In this document: one piece after another, positions 9,631 through 18,705 of the stretch | Layout of the letters: each line of letters starts with the position of its first letter | How positions within the stretch are numbered: the first letter of the stretch is position 1 | NCBI GenBank assembly: GCA_002868955.1 | Contig: PKTW01000054.1 | Span: 1-50,514, forward strand | Length of the DNA stretch: 50,514 nucleotides | Reading direction: 5' to 3' | DNA from: Desulfobulbaceae bacterium | GTDB lineage: Bacteria > Desulfobacterota > Desulfobulbia > Desulfobulbales > BM004 | The notes under the pieces: model-generated | What the model saw: only the letters and a program-made list of their open reading frames with translations | Told to the model about the DNA's origin: nothing | Databases searched by the model: none | Position numbers and translations under genes: made by a program

Positions 9631-10872
9631 TTATTCTTCAAATTTCTTCATGACGAGGACTGCATTCGTGCCGCCAAAACCGAATGAATTAGAAAGAGCA
9701 GCCCTGATAAGGGTCTCTCTTGCCGTGTTAGGCACATAATCCAGATCACATTCCGGCTCAGGGTTTTCCAGGTTTATTGTCGGAGGAATAATCTGGTCCT
9801 TGATGGAGAGGGCCAAAAATACCGACTCAATTCCCCCGGCCCCACCAAGCATGTGACCGGTCATGGATTTTGTGGAACTGACGGCCAGTTTATATGCATG
9901 CCCGCCAAAGACGGTTTTTATTGCCCGGGTTTCCACCACATCGTTTAACGGAGTCGAGGTACCATGGGCGTTGATATAGTCAATATCCTCCGGAGTGCAC
10001 CCCGCGTCATCCAGGGCCATGCGCATGCACCGTACCGCACCGTCACCATCCTCCGGCGGCGCCGCCATGTGATACCCGTCCCCGGAAAGACCGAAGCCTA
10101 CGATCTCGGCAAGTATCCGAGCTCCGCGCCGTTGCGCGTGTTCAAGCTCTTCCAGGATCAGCATGCCGCCACCCTCGGAGATGATAAAACCGTCCCTGTC
10201 TCTGTCAAACGGCCTGCATGCCTTTTCCGGGTTTTCATTTTGCCTGGAAAGGGCTTTCATGGCGTTAAAACCGCCAACAGCAAGCGGACAGACCGTTGAT
10301 TCACTGCCGCCGGTAATGGCAGCGTCACAATCACCGCGGCTTATTGAACGGAAGGCTTCGCCCACCGCATGGGTTCCGGCAGCACAGGCTGTAGTCACCG
10401 AAAGATTTGGGCCCTTGGCGCCATACACGATGGAAATCTGGCCTGCACTCATGTTTGATATGACCATGGGAATGAAAAAAGGGGTGATCTTGCGGGGCCC
10501 CCTTTCCAGGGAGATCTTGTGGTACTTTTCAATGGTCTGCAGACCGCCGATACCATTCCCGGTAAAAACACCAACACGATTCGCATTGGCAGCATCAATG
10601 GTCAAAGCGGCTTCGTGCAGGGCCATGCCTGCCGTTGCCACCGCGTACTGCACAAAAAGATCAAGATGCCGCGCCAGTTTGGGCTCGATAAAATCTTCCG
10701 CGTTAAAATCCTTGACCTCAGCTGCAATTTTGACGCTGTAATCAGTGGTGTCAAAGCGTGTAATAAGGCCAATCCCGCTTTTTCCTGCACACAAATTGTG
10801 CCAGGTCTTTTCAGTTCCGGTGCCCAACGGGGTGACCAGACCGGTGCCTGTCACTACTACCCTGCGTTTCAT
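9631..10872 (-). CDS. fabF: Beta-ketoacyl-ACP synthase II
   Basis: 413-residue elongating condensing enzyme of type II fatty acid synthesis. It has MKRRVVVTGTGLVTPLG, the nucleophile cysteine in TTACAAGTHA, and the two catalytic histidines in INAHGTSTPLND and STKSMTGHMLGGAGG. It follows acpP after a 127-base gap that contains a run of T on the coding strand but no strong hairpin. Acts on acyl-ACP and malonyl-ACP in the cytoplasm. Confidence 0.97.
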   Translation of the reverse strand: MKRRVVVTGTGLVTPLGTGTEKTWHNLCAGKSGIGLITRFDTTDYSVKIAAEVKDFNAEDFIEPKLARHLDLFVQYAVATAGMALHEAALTIDAANANRVGVFTGNGIGGLQTIEKYHKISLERGPRKITPFFIPMVISNMSAGQISIVYGAKGPNLSVTTACAAGTHAVGEAFRSISRGDCDAAITGGSESTVCPLAVGGFNAMKALSRQNENPEKACRPFDRDRDGFIISEGGGMLILEELEHAQRRGARILAEIVGFGLSGDGYHMAAPPEDGDGAVRCMRMALDDAGCTPEDIDYINAHGTSTPLNDVVETRAIKTVFGGHAYKLAVSSTKSMTGHMLGGAGGIESVFLALSIKDQIIPPTINLENPEPECDLDYVPNTARETLIRAALSNSFGFGGTNAVLVMKKFEE

Positions 10873-10999
10873 TCGTTTTCACCCATCAGAATTATATCCT
10901 GTATTCTGCCTTGGCCGGAAACGCCGTAAAAAAAAGCGGCTGACCATAAAATGTTATACCTTCGAGGCTAAGTCTTCAGGCCGCATACAGAGAGGGATC

Positions 11000-11230
11000 T
11001 TATGAAACTTTACTTACGTGATCTATGGCATGCTGGACCGTGGTGATTTTCTCGGCCACTTCATCAGGAATTTCAATACCGAAAGCTTCTTCCATTGCCA
11101 TGATAAGTTCAACAAGGTCCAGGGAATCTGCGCCAAGATCATCAACAAAAGAAGCGCCCGGCACCACCTTGTCCTTATCAACACTCAACTGCTCAACAAT
11201 GATATCAATCACTTTTTCTTCTGCCGACAT
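11000..11230 (-). CDS. acpP: Acyl carrier protein
   Basis: 76-residue acidic carrier protein. The phosphopantetheine attachment serine is Ser36 in [16 protein letters not shown]. The ATG at 11230 is chosen because AAGGAG lies 8 bases upstream; a TTG two codons earlier would be too close to it. It sits between fabG and fabF, the usual order. A possible promoter of its own lies upstream (11270-11298). Confidence 0.97.
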   Translation of the reverse strand: MSAEEKVIDIIVEQLSVDKDKVVPGASFVDDLGADSLDLVELIMAMEEAFGIEIPDEVAEKITTVQHAIDHVSKVS

Positions 11231-11269
11231 GTTCAAATCTCCTTAAGTAGTTGTTGTCTCATTAGTGAT

Positions 11270-11298
11270 TATATATAAAGCATATCTGCTCAAATCAA
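11270..11298 (-). promoter_or_regulatory. Possible sigma-70 promoter for acpP
   Basis: On the minus strand TTGATT (11298-11293) is followed after 17 bases by TATATA (11275-11270), about 40 bases before the acpP start. Each box matches consensus at four of six positions. acpP often has its own strong promoter because ACP is abundant. Supported by pattern only. Confidence 0.35.
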
Positions 11299-11347
11299 CA
11301 AATAAAACTTAGTATAATTTTTGTAAAGGATTGCGACGCGCACAATC

Positions 11348-12094
11348 TCATCCCATAAACATTCCGCCGTTGACATGAATGGCCTGTCCGGTGATGTACC
11401 TGGCATCATCGGACGCCAGATAGGTCACGGCAGCGGCAATATCTTCAGGCTTGCCGAGGCTGCCAAGGGGTATTTCTGCAAGGATTTTTTCCCTGACTGC
11501 TTCCGGCAGCTCACTGGTCATATCCGTATCAATGTACCCCGGTGCCACACAGTTCACAGTGATGGCGCGGGATGCCAATTCTCTGGCGCTTGAGCGGGTA
11601 AGCCCTACCAGCCCGGCTTTGGCCGCCGAATAATTCGCCTGGCCGGCATTGCCTGCAAAGCCGACAACCGAGGTGATGATAATTATCCGGCCCCACCGCT
11701 GTTTCATCATGGGCCTGCACCCGGCCTTGATGCAGTTGAAGGCGCCTTTCAGGTTAACTGCCATGACCTCGTCCCAGGCTTCTTCTTTCATTGTTGCGAT
11801 GAGACCATCCCTGGTGATCCCGGCATTGCAGACCAGGATGTCTATCCTGCCGCATTCGGCGCTTATCTGCTTAAAAGCTTCCTGCACCTCAGCGCTCTTT
11901 GCCACATCAAATTTGAGTACGACACATTCACTCCCCAGGGCTTCAACTTGCGCCTTGGTCTCTTCCGCAGCTTGCGGCCGGCTGACATAGTTTATTACCA
12001 CCCTGGCCCCCATTTTAGCAAGACGCAAACAGATGGCACGACCAATTCCTCTGCTGCCGCCGGTGACAACCGCTACTTTCCCAGCCAGACTCAT
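11348..12094 (-). CDS. fabG: 3-oxoacyl-ACP reductase
   Basis: 248-residue short-chain dehydrogenase that reduces 3-ketoacyl-ACP with NADPH. It has the Rossmann motif TGGSRGIGRA near the N-terminus, NAGI, and the catalytic Tyr/Lys in NYSAAKAG, and it ends with HVNGGMFMG as in true FabG. Its ATG overlaps the etfA stop by one base (TAATG), so it is translationally coupled to etfA. No fabD lies between fabH and fabG. Confidence 0.95.
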   Translation of the reverse strand: MSLAGKVAVVTGGSRGIGRAICLRLAKMGARVVINYVSRPQAAEETKAQVEALGSECVVLKFDVAKSAEVQEAFKQISAECGRIDILVCNAGITRDGLIATMKEEAWDEVMAVNLKGAFNCIKAGCRPMMKQRWGRIIIITSVVGFAGNAGQANYSAAKAGLVGLTRSSARELASRAITVNCVAPGYIDTDMTSELPEAVREKILAEIPLGSLGKPEDIAAAVTYLASDDARYITGQAIHVNGGMFMG

Positions 12095-13284
12095 TATCCC
12101 TTTTTCTCCTTGATCTTTTCTATCAATTTCGGCACTACCTCAAACAGGTCGCCCACTATGCCATAGGTGGCAACGTCAAAAATAGGGGCATGGGGGTCCT
12201 TGTTGATAGCCACAATGGTCTCTGAAGACTGCATCCCGACCACGTGCTGGATAGCCCCTGAAATACCGCAGGCAATATACAGTTTCGGGTTGACGGTTTT
12301 TCCTGTCTGCCCGACCTGGTGAGGATATTGGATCCATGCAGAATCAACCGCGGCCCGCGAAGCTCCTACTGCCCCGCCTACAGCGTCGGCCAGCTGCCGT
12401 ATAAGCTCAAAGCCTTTTTCATTATCCAGGCCGCGGCCTCCTGCAACAATAATATCACCCTCGGTGATATTGACCTGGTCCTGCTCCTCCAGGACATTGC
12501 GCAATACCCTGACCCTGGATTGCAGACGTTCAGCTTGCGGCCGGTAATCAATAATGTCTCCCCGCCTGTCAGGATCAGGTGTTGTGGTTTTCATGACCCG
12601 CGGTCTGACAGTTGCCATTTGCGGCCTGGTATAGGGACATTCTATTGTGGCCATTATATTGCCCCCAAAGGCCGGCCTCGTCTGCAGCAAAACGCCGTCT
12701 TCAGGCCTGATTGCCAGCTGGGTGCAGTCTGCAGTAAGACCGGTTGCCAAAGCAGTTGCGACCAGAGGGATAAATGAACGGCCAATGGCCGTGGCGCCGG
12801 CCAGGACGATTTCAGGCTTATGCTCCCGAATGACATCCTCCAGGATATTGCCGTATATTTCGTCCGTAAAGAATTCCAGGGCCGGATCATCAACCCGATA
12901 GACAAGATCAGCACCATACGACACGAGATCTTCGGCCGCCCCGTCCATAGCGGAACCGAGAAGAACAGCGCTCAAGGGTACTTTCTGCTGGTCAGCAAGC
13001 TGGCGCCCGATGCCAAGCAGCTCAAAGGATACCGGTGCCACTTTGCCATGCCGATATTCCGCATATATCATAATACCTGACCATTCGGCCAGGTCTGCCT
13101 GCGCAGTTTTCGCCGTGGCCTCAATACTCAGGGCCCCCGCTTCACAACTGTCAACACAGGATCCGCAGAGTGTGCACTTCTCATTGACCACGGCGACACC
13201 GTCAACAACCTTAATGGCCTCAAAAGTGCAAACCTCTTCGCAGACGCCACAGCCTATGCAGGTTTCTATATCAATTCGCAGCAT
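12094..13284 (-). CDS. etfA: Electron transfer flavoprotein alpha subunit with N-terminal 2[4Fe-4S] ferredoxin domain
   Basis: 396 residues. Residues 1-55 form a ferredoxin domain with two CxxCxxCxxxC motifs (Cys9, 12, 15, 19 and Cys37, 40, 43, 47). The rest is EtfA, ending with the FAD-binding region QVGQTGKTVNPKLYIACGISG. EtfA subunits with this extension are known from the caffeyl-CoA reductase complex (CarE) and lactate dehydrogenase complexes of anaerobes, which bifurcate electrons. It lies 2 bases after the etfB stop and overlaps fabG. Likely passes electrons between the acyl-CoA dehydrogenase flavin, NADH and ferredoxin; the direction is not shown by sequence. Confidence 0.93.
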   Translation of the reverse strand: MLRIDIETCIGCGVCEEVCTFEAIKVVDGVAVVNEKCTLCGSCVDSCEAGALSIEATAKTAQADLAEWSGIMIYAEYRHGKVAPVSFELLGIGRQLADQQKVPLSAVLLGSAMDGAAEDLVSYGADLVYRVDDPALEFFTDEIYGNILEDVIREHKPEIVLAGATAIGRSFIPLVATALATGLTADCTQLAIRPEDGVLLQTRPAFGGNIMATIECPYTRPQMATVRPRVMKTTTPDPDRRGDIIDYRPQAERLQSRVRVLRNVLEEQDQVNITEGDIIVAGGRGLDNEKGFELIRQLADAVGGAVGASRAAVDSAWIQYPHQVGQTGKTVNPKLYIACGISGAIQHVVGMQSSETIVAINKDPHAPIFDVATYGIVGDLFEVVPKLIEKIKEKKG

Positions 13285-13286
13285 AA

Positions 13287-14066
13287 TTAAAGATACGGTT
13301 CAAGTTTATGCACCAGCTGTTCAACCTGCTCATCAACAGTCCCGTGCAGCATTGCCCTTTGACCCTTGAATTCAGGCGAAAAGACCTTTACCACCTGGGT
13401 CGTGGAACCGGGAAGGCCGATGCTGTCAGGATCGGCCCCGATATCTTCAGCATTCAGGGTTTTAATGCTCAAACTTTTTGCCTTCATCTTTCCCTTCAAC
13501 GAGGGGACCCGCGGCTCATTTATTTCTTTAACCACGGTGAGCAGGCCCGGCAGCGGGATTTCTACTTCATCGTAACCGTCATCCATCAAGCGCTGCAGAG
13601 ACAAAACGCCCCTTTCAAAACCGGTTATTTTCCTGACATAACTGACATACGGGATATCCAAACGCTTGGCCAAGCCGGGGCCAACCTGGGCCGTATCCCC
13701 GTCAATGGCCTGTTTGCCGCAGACAATCAGATCAAAGGGGCCATTCTTCATAATGGCCTTGCCCAGGGTATAGGTAGTGGCCCAGGTATCGGCACCTGCA
13801 AAAGCACGGTCGGAAACAAGAACCGCGGCGTCTGCCCCGCAGGCAACAGCCTCCCGCAGAACAGTCTCTGCCTGTGGCGGGCCCATACTGACAACAGTTA
13901 CCGTGCCGCCATGCTGCTCTTTGAGGCGTACAGCCTCCTCCAGCGCATGCCGGTCAAAGGGGTTCATGATGGACTCCACCCCTTCCCGTGCCATGGTGTT
14001 GGTCTTGGGGTCCAGACGGACATCTTTGGCGTCAGGGACCTGTTTTATGCAAACAATAATGTTCAT
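13287..14066 (-). CDS. etfB: Electron transfer flavoprotein beta subunit, bifurcating type
   Basis: 259-residue EtfB. The blocks MGPPQAETVLREA, GADAAVLVSDRAFAGADTWAT and CGKQAIDGDTAQVGP match, from memory, the NADH/FAD-binding region of EtfB from Acidaminococcus-type bifurcating complexes. In classical mitochondrial-type EtfB this site holds AMP and the DRAFAGADT pattern is not kept. It is followed directly by etfA and preceded by the acyl-CoA dehydrogenase gene, so the three form one unit. Confidence 0.93.
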   Translation of the reverse strand: MNIIVCIKQVPDAKDVRLDPKTNTMAREGVESIMNPFDRHALEEAVRLKEQHGGTVTVVSMGPPQAETVLREAVACGADAAVLVSDRAFAGADTWATTYTLGKAIMKNGPFDLIVCGKQAIDGDTAQVGPGLAKRLDIPYVSYVRKITGFERGVLSLQRLMDDGYDEVEIPLPGLLTVVKEINEPRVPSLKGKMKAKSLSIKTLNAEDIGADPDSIGLPGSTTQVVKVFSPEFKGQRAMLHGTVDEQVEQLVHKLEPYL

Positions 14067-14121
14067 GGGGTGCTTTTAATAAATTTAACGTTGCTTGTGA
14101 ACTGTGGATATTTCCTTGCGG

Positions 14122-15279
14122 TCAGATTTTTTTAGTATATTCCTTGTTGAGCTCCTGGCCTATGACATTTCTCTGGATTTGGTTTGTCCCTTCATATATC
14201 TGGAGTATTTTTGCATCACGCATCATTTTCTCCACGGGATATTCGCGCATATAGCCATAACCCCCAAGAACCTGGACCGCATTGGTGGTGACTTTCATTG
14301 CCATGTCGGTGGCAAAAACCTTACACATGGATGAGGCTTTAGACATATCTTTCGGATGGGCGGCTATATGCTTGGCGGCAGCATAAACCAGGGCCCTGGA
14401 TGCCTCAACCTCCATCGCCATATCAGCCAGCATATGCTGGATCGCCTGAAATGAGATAATCGGCTTACCGAATTGGACCCGTTGTTTAGCATATGTTACC
14501 GCTTCATCGAGTGCTGCCTGCCCTAATCCCACGCCCAGAATCGCAATTCCCGGGCGGGACAGATCCAGCGTTTTCATGACTGTTATAAATCCCATACCCT
14601 CACGCCCGATTAAGCGATCCTTGGGAATACGACAGTTCTTGAAAATCAATTCACAGGTGGCGGAAGCCCGGATACCCATTTTCTTTTCTTTTGGTCCACA
14701 GGAAAATCCCGGGTCAGTGTCTTCAACCACAAACATGGAAGCGCCGCGCGCGCCCTTGCTCCTGTCGGTAATGGCAACTACTGAATAAATTTGTGCTTCA
14801 CCGGCATTGGTTATCCACTGCTTGGTACCGTTCAGCACCCATTCGTCACCATCGGGTACAGCCGTGGTCTGGATTCCTGATGCATCACTGCCGGCATTTG
14901 CTTCGGTGAGGGCAAAAGCGGCTTTCTTTTTCCCACTTGCAACATCCGGCATATATTTTTGTTTCATTTCTTCGCTACCGGACAATAATATTGGATAAGC
15001 CCCCAGGGCACTGGCAGCAAAGCTTGTCGCAATTGCTACACAGCCACGCCCGAATTGTTCCAATGCCAGTACTATTTCAAAACAGCCGCCTCCGTATCCA
15101 CCATATTCTTCCGGGATGTAAAGACCAAAAAGATCTGCCTGGGCAATATCGTTAAGTATTTCTGTGGCAAACTCTTCTTTTTCATCGAGCTCTGCCCGTA
15201 CTGGTATAATTTTATCATCCGCTATCTGCCGGGCAATATCGACGATCATCTGTTGTTCTTCGGTTAAAAAATAGTCCAC
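14122..15279 (-). CDS. Acyl-CoA dehydrogenase
   Basis: 385-residue flavoenzyme of the short-chain (Bcd-like) acyl-CoA dehydrogenase group. It carries the FAD-binding blocks ALTEANAGSDASG and KQWITNAGEA, and the C-terminal IYEGTNQIQRNVIG with the probable catalytic glutamate in YEGT. The start is GTG, preceded by AAGGGGAT. It heads the acd-etfB-etfA unit, 55 bases before etfB, and follows fabH after a 232-base gap in which I see no gene. Substrate chain length cannot be read from the sequence. It could oxidise acyl-CoA or, with the bifurcating Etf, reduce enoyl-CoA. Confidence 0.9.
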   Translation of the reverse strand: MDYFLTEEQQMIVDIARQIADDKIIPVRAELDEKEEFATEILNDIAQADLFGLYIPEEYGGYGGGCFEIVLALEQFGRGCVAIATSFAASALGAYPILLSGSEEMKQKYMPDVASGKKKAAFALTEANAGSDASGIQTTAVPDGDEWVLNGTKQWITNAGEAQIYSVVAITDRSKGARGASMFVVEDTDPGFSCGPKEKKMGIRASATCELIFKNCRIPKDRLIGREGMGFITVMKTLDLSRPGIAILGVGLGQAALDEAVTYAKQRVQFGKPIISFQAIQHMLADMAMEVEASRALVYAAAKHIAAHPKDMSKASSMCKVFATDMAMKVTTNAVQVLGGYGYMREYPVEKMMRDAKILQIYEGTNQIQRNVIGQELNKEYTKKI

Positions 15280-15511
15280 GATTATCCCCTTGGTTTTCAG
15301 TATTCCCTAAATTTGATACATCCGTGAAAGTCTCACCGGGCAGCTACAGGGCCTCATAAATTAATGTGGTACAGGTGAAAACCGGTCCGTCGAATGTTTT
15401 CTGCGCGACCGACAATATTTTGAAATTCAGAAATAACAAAGTTTTATACTCTGTTCTCTACCCTGCAGGCAAGCTCAAAACAAATATATTTCTGCAGAAT
15501 CATCAAATGGG

Positions 15512-16516
15512 CTACCAGCGCCAGAGCACCACTCCCCACGTAAAACCTCCGCCAAATACGCTGAATAACAGGAGGTCTCCTTTTTGCAGCCGTCCTTCAC
15601 GGTTGGCCTCATCAAGGGCTGCGGGAAGACTGGCTGCAGATGAGTTACCATACTTTTGAATGGTGGTATAGACCTTTTTAAAGGGCAGGTTGACCCGTTC
15701 GGCCAGGCTCTTGAGAATCCTGATATTGGCCTGGTGCGGAATGAGAAGGCTGACGTCATCCAGCGTGATCCCTTCCCGCTCGAGCAGATTTTCAACAGCA
15801 TTTCCCATTTCACGTACAGCATGTTTAAAAACATCCTTTCCGACCATGTTGAATGCCGAACCATCACAAAATTTGTTGCGCTCTGGAACGGCACCATAAT
15901 CTACAGCAGGGCAGTAACGGCGTGGCGCAGCATCCAGCGACAGCAGTTGCCAAAGACGCCCATCACTGTAAAGCTGGCTGGCAAGCATACCTGCATCGCT
16001 TTTACTGCCTGAAACGACACAGGCACCGGCACCATCCCCGAAAAGAACACAGGTATTACGGTCCTGCCAGTCTACCCGGGATGAAAGTGTCTCCGCTCCT
16101 ATCACCAGGATTTTCATGTCAGGAGCATTCTTTAAATACCTGTCTGCAATCTCCAGGGCATAGACAAAACCGGAACAGGCTGCACTGACATCAAAGGCAA
16201 AGGCGGTCTCAGCACCGATTTCCTTCTGGACAAGGCAGGCACACGAGGGCATTACCATTTCGGCAGTGATGGTGCCCACAATTATCATGTCCAGTTCCAG
16301 GGCGGTAATACCAGCCATCTCCATGGCACTGATGGCAGCCCGGGTTGCCATTTTTGACGTCTCTTCACCGGGGCCGGCTATTCTTCTGCTCCTGATACCT
16401 GTACGGGTGGTTATCCATTCATCACTGGTCCTGACGATCTTTTCCAGTTCCTTGTTGGTCAGAATGTACTTTGGCAGATATGAACCTGTGCCGATAATAG
16501 TTGCCCTACCGGTCAT
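15512..16516 (-). CDS. fabH: Beta-ketoacyl-ACP synthase III
   Basis: 334-residue initiating condensing enzyme joining an acyl-CoA starter to malonyl-ACP. The catalytic triad is visible: Cys in DVSAACSGFVYAL, His in LIPHQANIRI, and Asn in KYGNSSAASLP. Its ATG overlaps the plsX stop by four bases (ATGA), indicating translational coupling. FabH specificity for acetyl or branched starters is not readable here. The C-terminus GGGFTWGVVLWRW is typical. Confidence 0.97.
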   Translation of the reverse strand: MTGRATIIGTGSYLPKYILTNKELEKIVRTSDEWITTRTGIRSRRIAGPGEETSKMATRAAISAMEMAGITALELDMIIVGTITAEMVMPSCACLVQKEIGAETAFAFDVSAACSGFVYALEIADRYLKNAPDMKILVIGAETLSSRVDWQDRNTCVLFGDGAGACVVSGSKSDAGMLASQLYSDGRLWQLLSLDAAPRRYCPAVDYGAVPERNKFCDGSAFNMVGKDVFKHAVREMGNAVENLLEREGITLDDVSLLIPHQANIRILKSLAERVNLPFKKVYTTIQKYGNSSAASLPAALDEANREGRLQKGDLLLFSVFGGGFTWGVVLWRW

Positions 16517-17574
16517 GCATCTTCTCCCGGCCCTATGACTGCAGCGGTCTCCTTCGGCTCTGTCTGAGCAGACCTCTGGTCAGACTCGGAAAGAAGCTGA
16601 AGTATATGGTAGTTTACTTTGCTGCGGATCATTTCTGCGGCTACCTTTATGGCATTCTTAATGGCTTTGGCATTGGAACGGCCATGGCAGACAATTCCCG
16701 TACCGTTTATACCCAGCAAGGGGGCACCCCCGTATTCAGCGTAATCAACCCTTTTGCCGAAGTTGCCAAAGGCCTTTTTAGCCAGCAGATATCCCATTTT
16801 CGCCATAAAACTCTTTGACATTTCAATGCGCAGCATGGAAATAATTGCTTCAGCCAGGCCCTCGCTCACTTTCAAACAGACATTGCCGACAAAACCGTCA
16901 CAGACAATAACGTCAACATTACCCTGGAAAATATCCCGGCCTTCAACATTACCGATAAAATTAAGTGAACTCTTCCGAAAGAGTTCGTGGGCGCTCTTGA
17001 CCAGGACATTTCCCTTGCCTCCCTCTTCTCCAATGCTGAGCAGGCCGATGCTTGGCCTTTTGATCCGGAAGAGGTTGTCTGAAAATGCTGCACCCATAAC
17101 GCCAAACTGGAACAAATGCTGTGGGCGGCAGTCGACATTTGCCCCCACATCCATCATAACAAGGGGCTTTTTCAGAGTTGGGAATGCGTTTGCAATACCG
17201 GGCCTTGATATGTTTTCCAGACGGCCCAGTGACCTGATGGCTGAGGCCAGGGTAGCGCCGGAATTCCCTGCGCTGACAACAGCATCAGCTTCACCTTTCT
17301 TGACGCAGGCAAATGCTTTTACTATGGATGAGTCCTTCTTTTTCCGTATAGCTTCAAAAGGCGGCTCATCCATGGAAACTGTTTGTGAAGCATGAATGAC
17401 ATGCAACCTGGAGGGGGGCAAGGACTGCTTCTGTAATACTCTGTTGAGAATATTTTCATCACCGATGAGTACTACATTCAGGTCAGACTCCTCAACAGCC
17501 TGTATCGCCCCGGCAACCATCTCGTCCGGGCCCAGCTCGCCACCCATGGCATCCAGGGCAATACGCAATGTCAC
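16513..17574 (-). CDS. plsX: Phosphate acyltransferase PlsX
   Basis: 353-residue enzyme converting acyl-ACP to acyl-phosphate for phospholipid synthesis. It starts MTLRIALDAMGGELGPDEMV, from a GTG codon with GGAG six bases upstream, and has SAGNSGAT and VCDGFVGNVCLKVSEG family blocks. It lies 3 bases after the rpmF stop and overlaps fabH, the classical rpmF-plsX-fabH order. Confidence 0.97.
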   Translation of the reverse strand: MTLRIALDAMGGELGPDEMVAGAIQAVEESDLNVVLIGDENILNRVLQKQSLPPSRLHVIHASQTVSMDEPPFEAIRKKKDSSIVKAFACVKKGEADAVVSAGNSGATLASAIRSLGRLENISRPGIANAFPTLKKPLVMMDVGANVDCRPQHLFQFGVMGAAFSDNLFRIKRPSIGLLSIGEEGGKGNVLVKSAHELFRKSSLNFIGNVEGRDIFQGNVDVIVCDGFVGNVCLKVSEGLAEAIISMLRIEMSKSFMAKMGYLLAKKAFGNFGKRVDYAEYGGAPLLGINGTGIVCHGRSNAKAIKNAIKVAAEMIRSKVNYHILQLLSESDQRSAQTEPKETAAVIGPGEDA

Positions 17575-17577
17575 GTT

Positions 17578-17766
17578 TTACTCCATTTCTTCTTCAAGCT
17601 TGATTACGGTTCTATCCTTGTAGGTGCCGCAGCCGCCGCATAGCCTGTGCGAGAGCTTCGGCTCTCCGCATTTGGGGCAGCTTGAGACAGACGCAGGAGT
17701 TAACGAATCATGGGATCGTCTTTTCCTTGTTCTTGAATGGGAATGTCTACGTTTGGGTAAAGCCAC
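17578..17766 (-). CDS. rpmF: 50S ribosomal protein L32
   Basis: 62 residues: the basic start MALPKRRHSHSRTRKRRSHD, then the zinc-ribbon cysteines of CPKCGE and CGGCG. The start codon is GTG with GGAGG seven bases upstream. The usual upstream partner yceD (DUF177) is not present between here and the promoter. First gene of the fatty-acid run. Confidence 0.97.
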   Translation of the reverse strand: MALPKRRHSHSRTRKRRSHDSLTPASVSSCPKCGEPKLSHRLCGGCGTYKDRTVIKLEEEME

Positions 17767-17877
17767 TTTCTAACCTCCGAATATATATATAATTTTCTTT
17801 TACAGTATAATTTATGAAGAACTAAAAATTTCTTCCAAAAAATCTGCTTTGTAATTGCCCAATACTAAACAGCGGAG

Positions 17878-17905
17878 ACTATAAAAAATTATCTATGGTT
17901 GTCAA
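17878..17905 (-). promoter_or_regulatory. Promoter of the rpmF-plsX-fabH run
   Basis: On the minus strand a perfect TTGACA (17905-17900) is followed after 16 bases by TATAGT (17883-17878), five of six matches to TATAAT. Transcription would start near 17870, leaving about 105 bases of leader before rpmF. This is one of the best sigma-70-type matches in the window. Confidence 0.6.
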
Positions 17906-18001
17906 GTCAATTTTCCGGTTGAAGCGCTCTTTATTACAACTCATAGGGCTTTTTATCCCCCACATCATTTATCACATCCAACCGGGTTGTAAAAATCAGT
18001 A

Positions 18002-18511
18002 TCACAAACAGCGGCACGGCTCTGTCCTCATGTTCCGCAGCCAACTCAAAATAGCCAGTATAATAAAGAAATTAGCGGAAAAGAGGCTGTATTGTCCTGC
18101 CATTCCTGCCATATTTGAGAACTTTTCAATTACATACCCGAGGGGATAACTGACTATTATGGAAGAAAGGGCAAGATACCCAATGGTATGTGCGAAAAAC
18201 AACAAAAAAGCTGTCAGGAGTTTTCCCACATGAAAAAACATGTTCTCCTTCAAGCGTCCAAGCGCTCGTTCCGCAACCAGAAGAACATAGCCTAACAGCG
18301 CTCCCGGCAGGAGGGTCCAGAGAACCAGGAAGGAGTCCACTTCATGGAAATACGAAAAAAGCAGGGAGATTGCAGCAGTTATAAATAAATATGCCAATAC
18401 CATTACGGTTACGGCATAAGCACCTGGCCTTAAGGGCTGACCGTCAAAAATCCTGGCCTTTGACACCCGGCGAAATCTGCTTCTTTTTTTCCCTATGCCT
18501 TCTGTATACAT
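18002..18511 (-). CDS. Hypothetical membrane protein, four predicted transmembrane segments
   Basis: 169 residues with a basic N-terminal region (residues 1-30) followed by about four hydrophobic segments: AYAVTVMVLAYLFITAAISL, FLVLWTLLPGALLGYVLL, LLTAFLLFFAHTIGYLALSS and SANFFIILAILSWL. No family recognised. It lies between rpmF and the cyclic-nucleotide-binding gene, with gaps of 235 and 194 bases, so operon membership is unclear. No convincing ribosome-binding site precedes the ATG. Confidence 0.6.
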   Translation of the reverse strand: MYTEGIGKKRSRFRRVSKARIFDGQPLRPGAYAVTVMVLAYLFITAAISLLFSYFHEVDSFLVLWTLLPGALLGYVLLVAERALGRLKENMFFHVGKLLTAFLLFFAHTIGYLALSSIIVSYPLGYVIEKFSNMAGMAGQYSLFSANFFIILAILSWLRNMRTEPCRCL

Positions 18512-18705
18512 TGCAATAATATTTATCGGTAATGACTGCTTTTCCGGCTTTTATTTCCCGGGCAGCATTTTTATGACATATCGGATTGTCACAGGGAAGC
18601 AGTGTTTCTGGAACAAATCACACCATTGCAAGACCTGTCTGTCTCTGTCGTGATCCGTGATAGGATGGATACGTTTTCTTTTGGGGTTTACCAATAACGG
18701 CTGCG

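Noticed and set aside
10920-10990. T-rich stretch between acpP and fabF as an intrinsic terminator
   Set aside because: The minus strand has a run of T but only a 3-4 base stem before it, too weak to call.
13308-14135. 275-codon plus-strand open frame opposite etfB
   Set aside because: It mirrors a clear EtfB on the other strand, has no recognisable domain and no ribosome-binding site.
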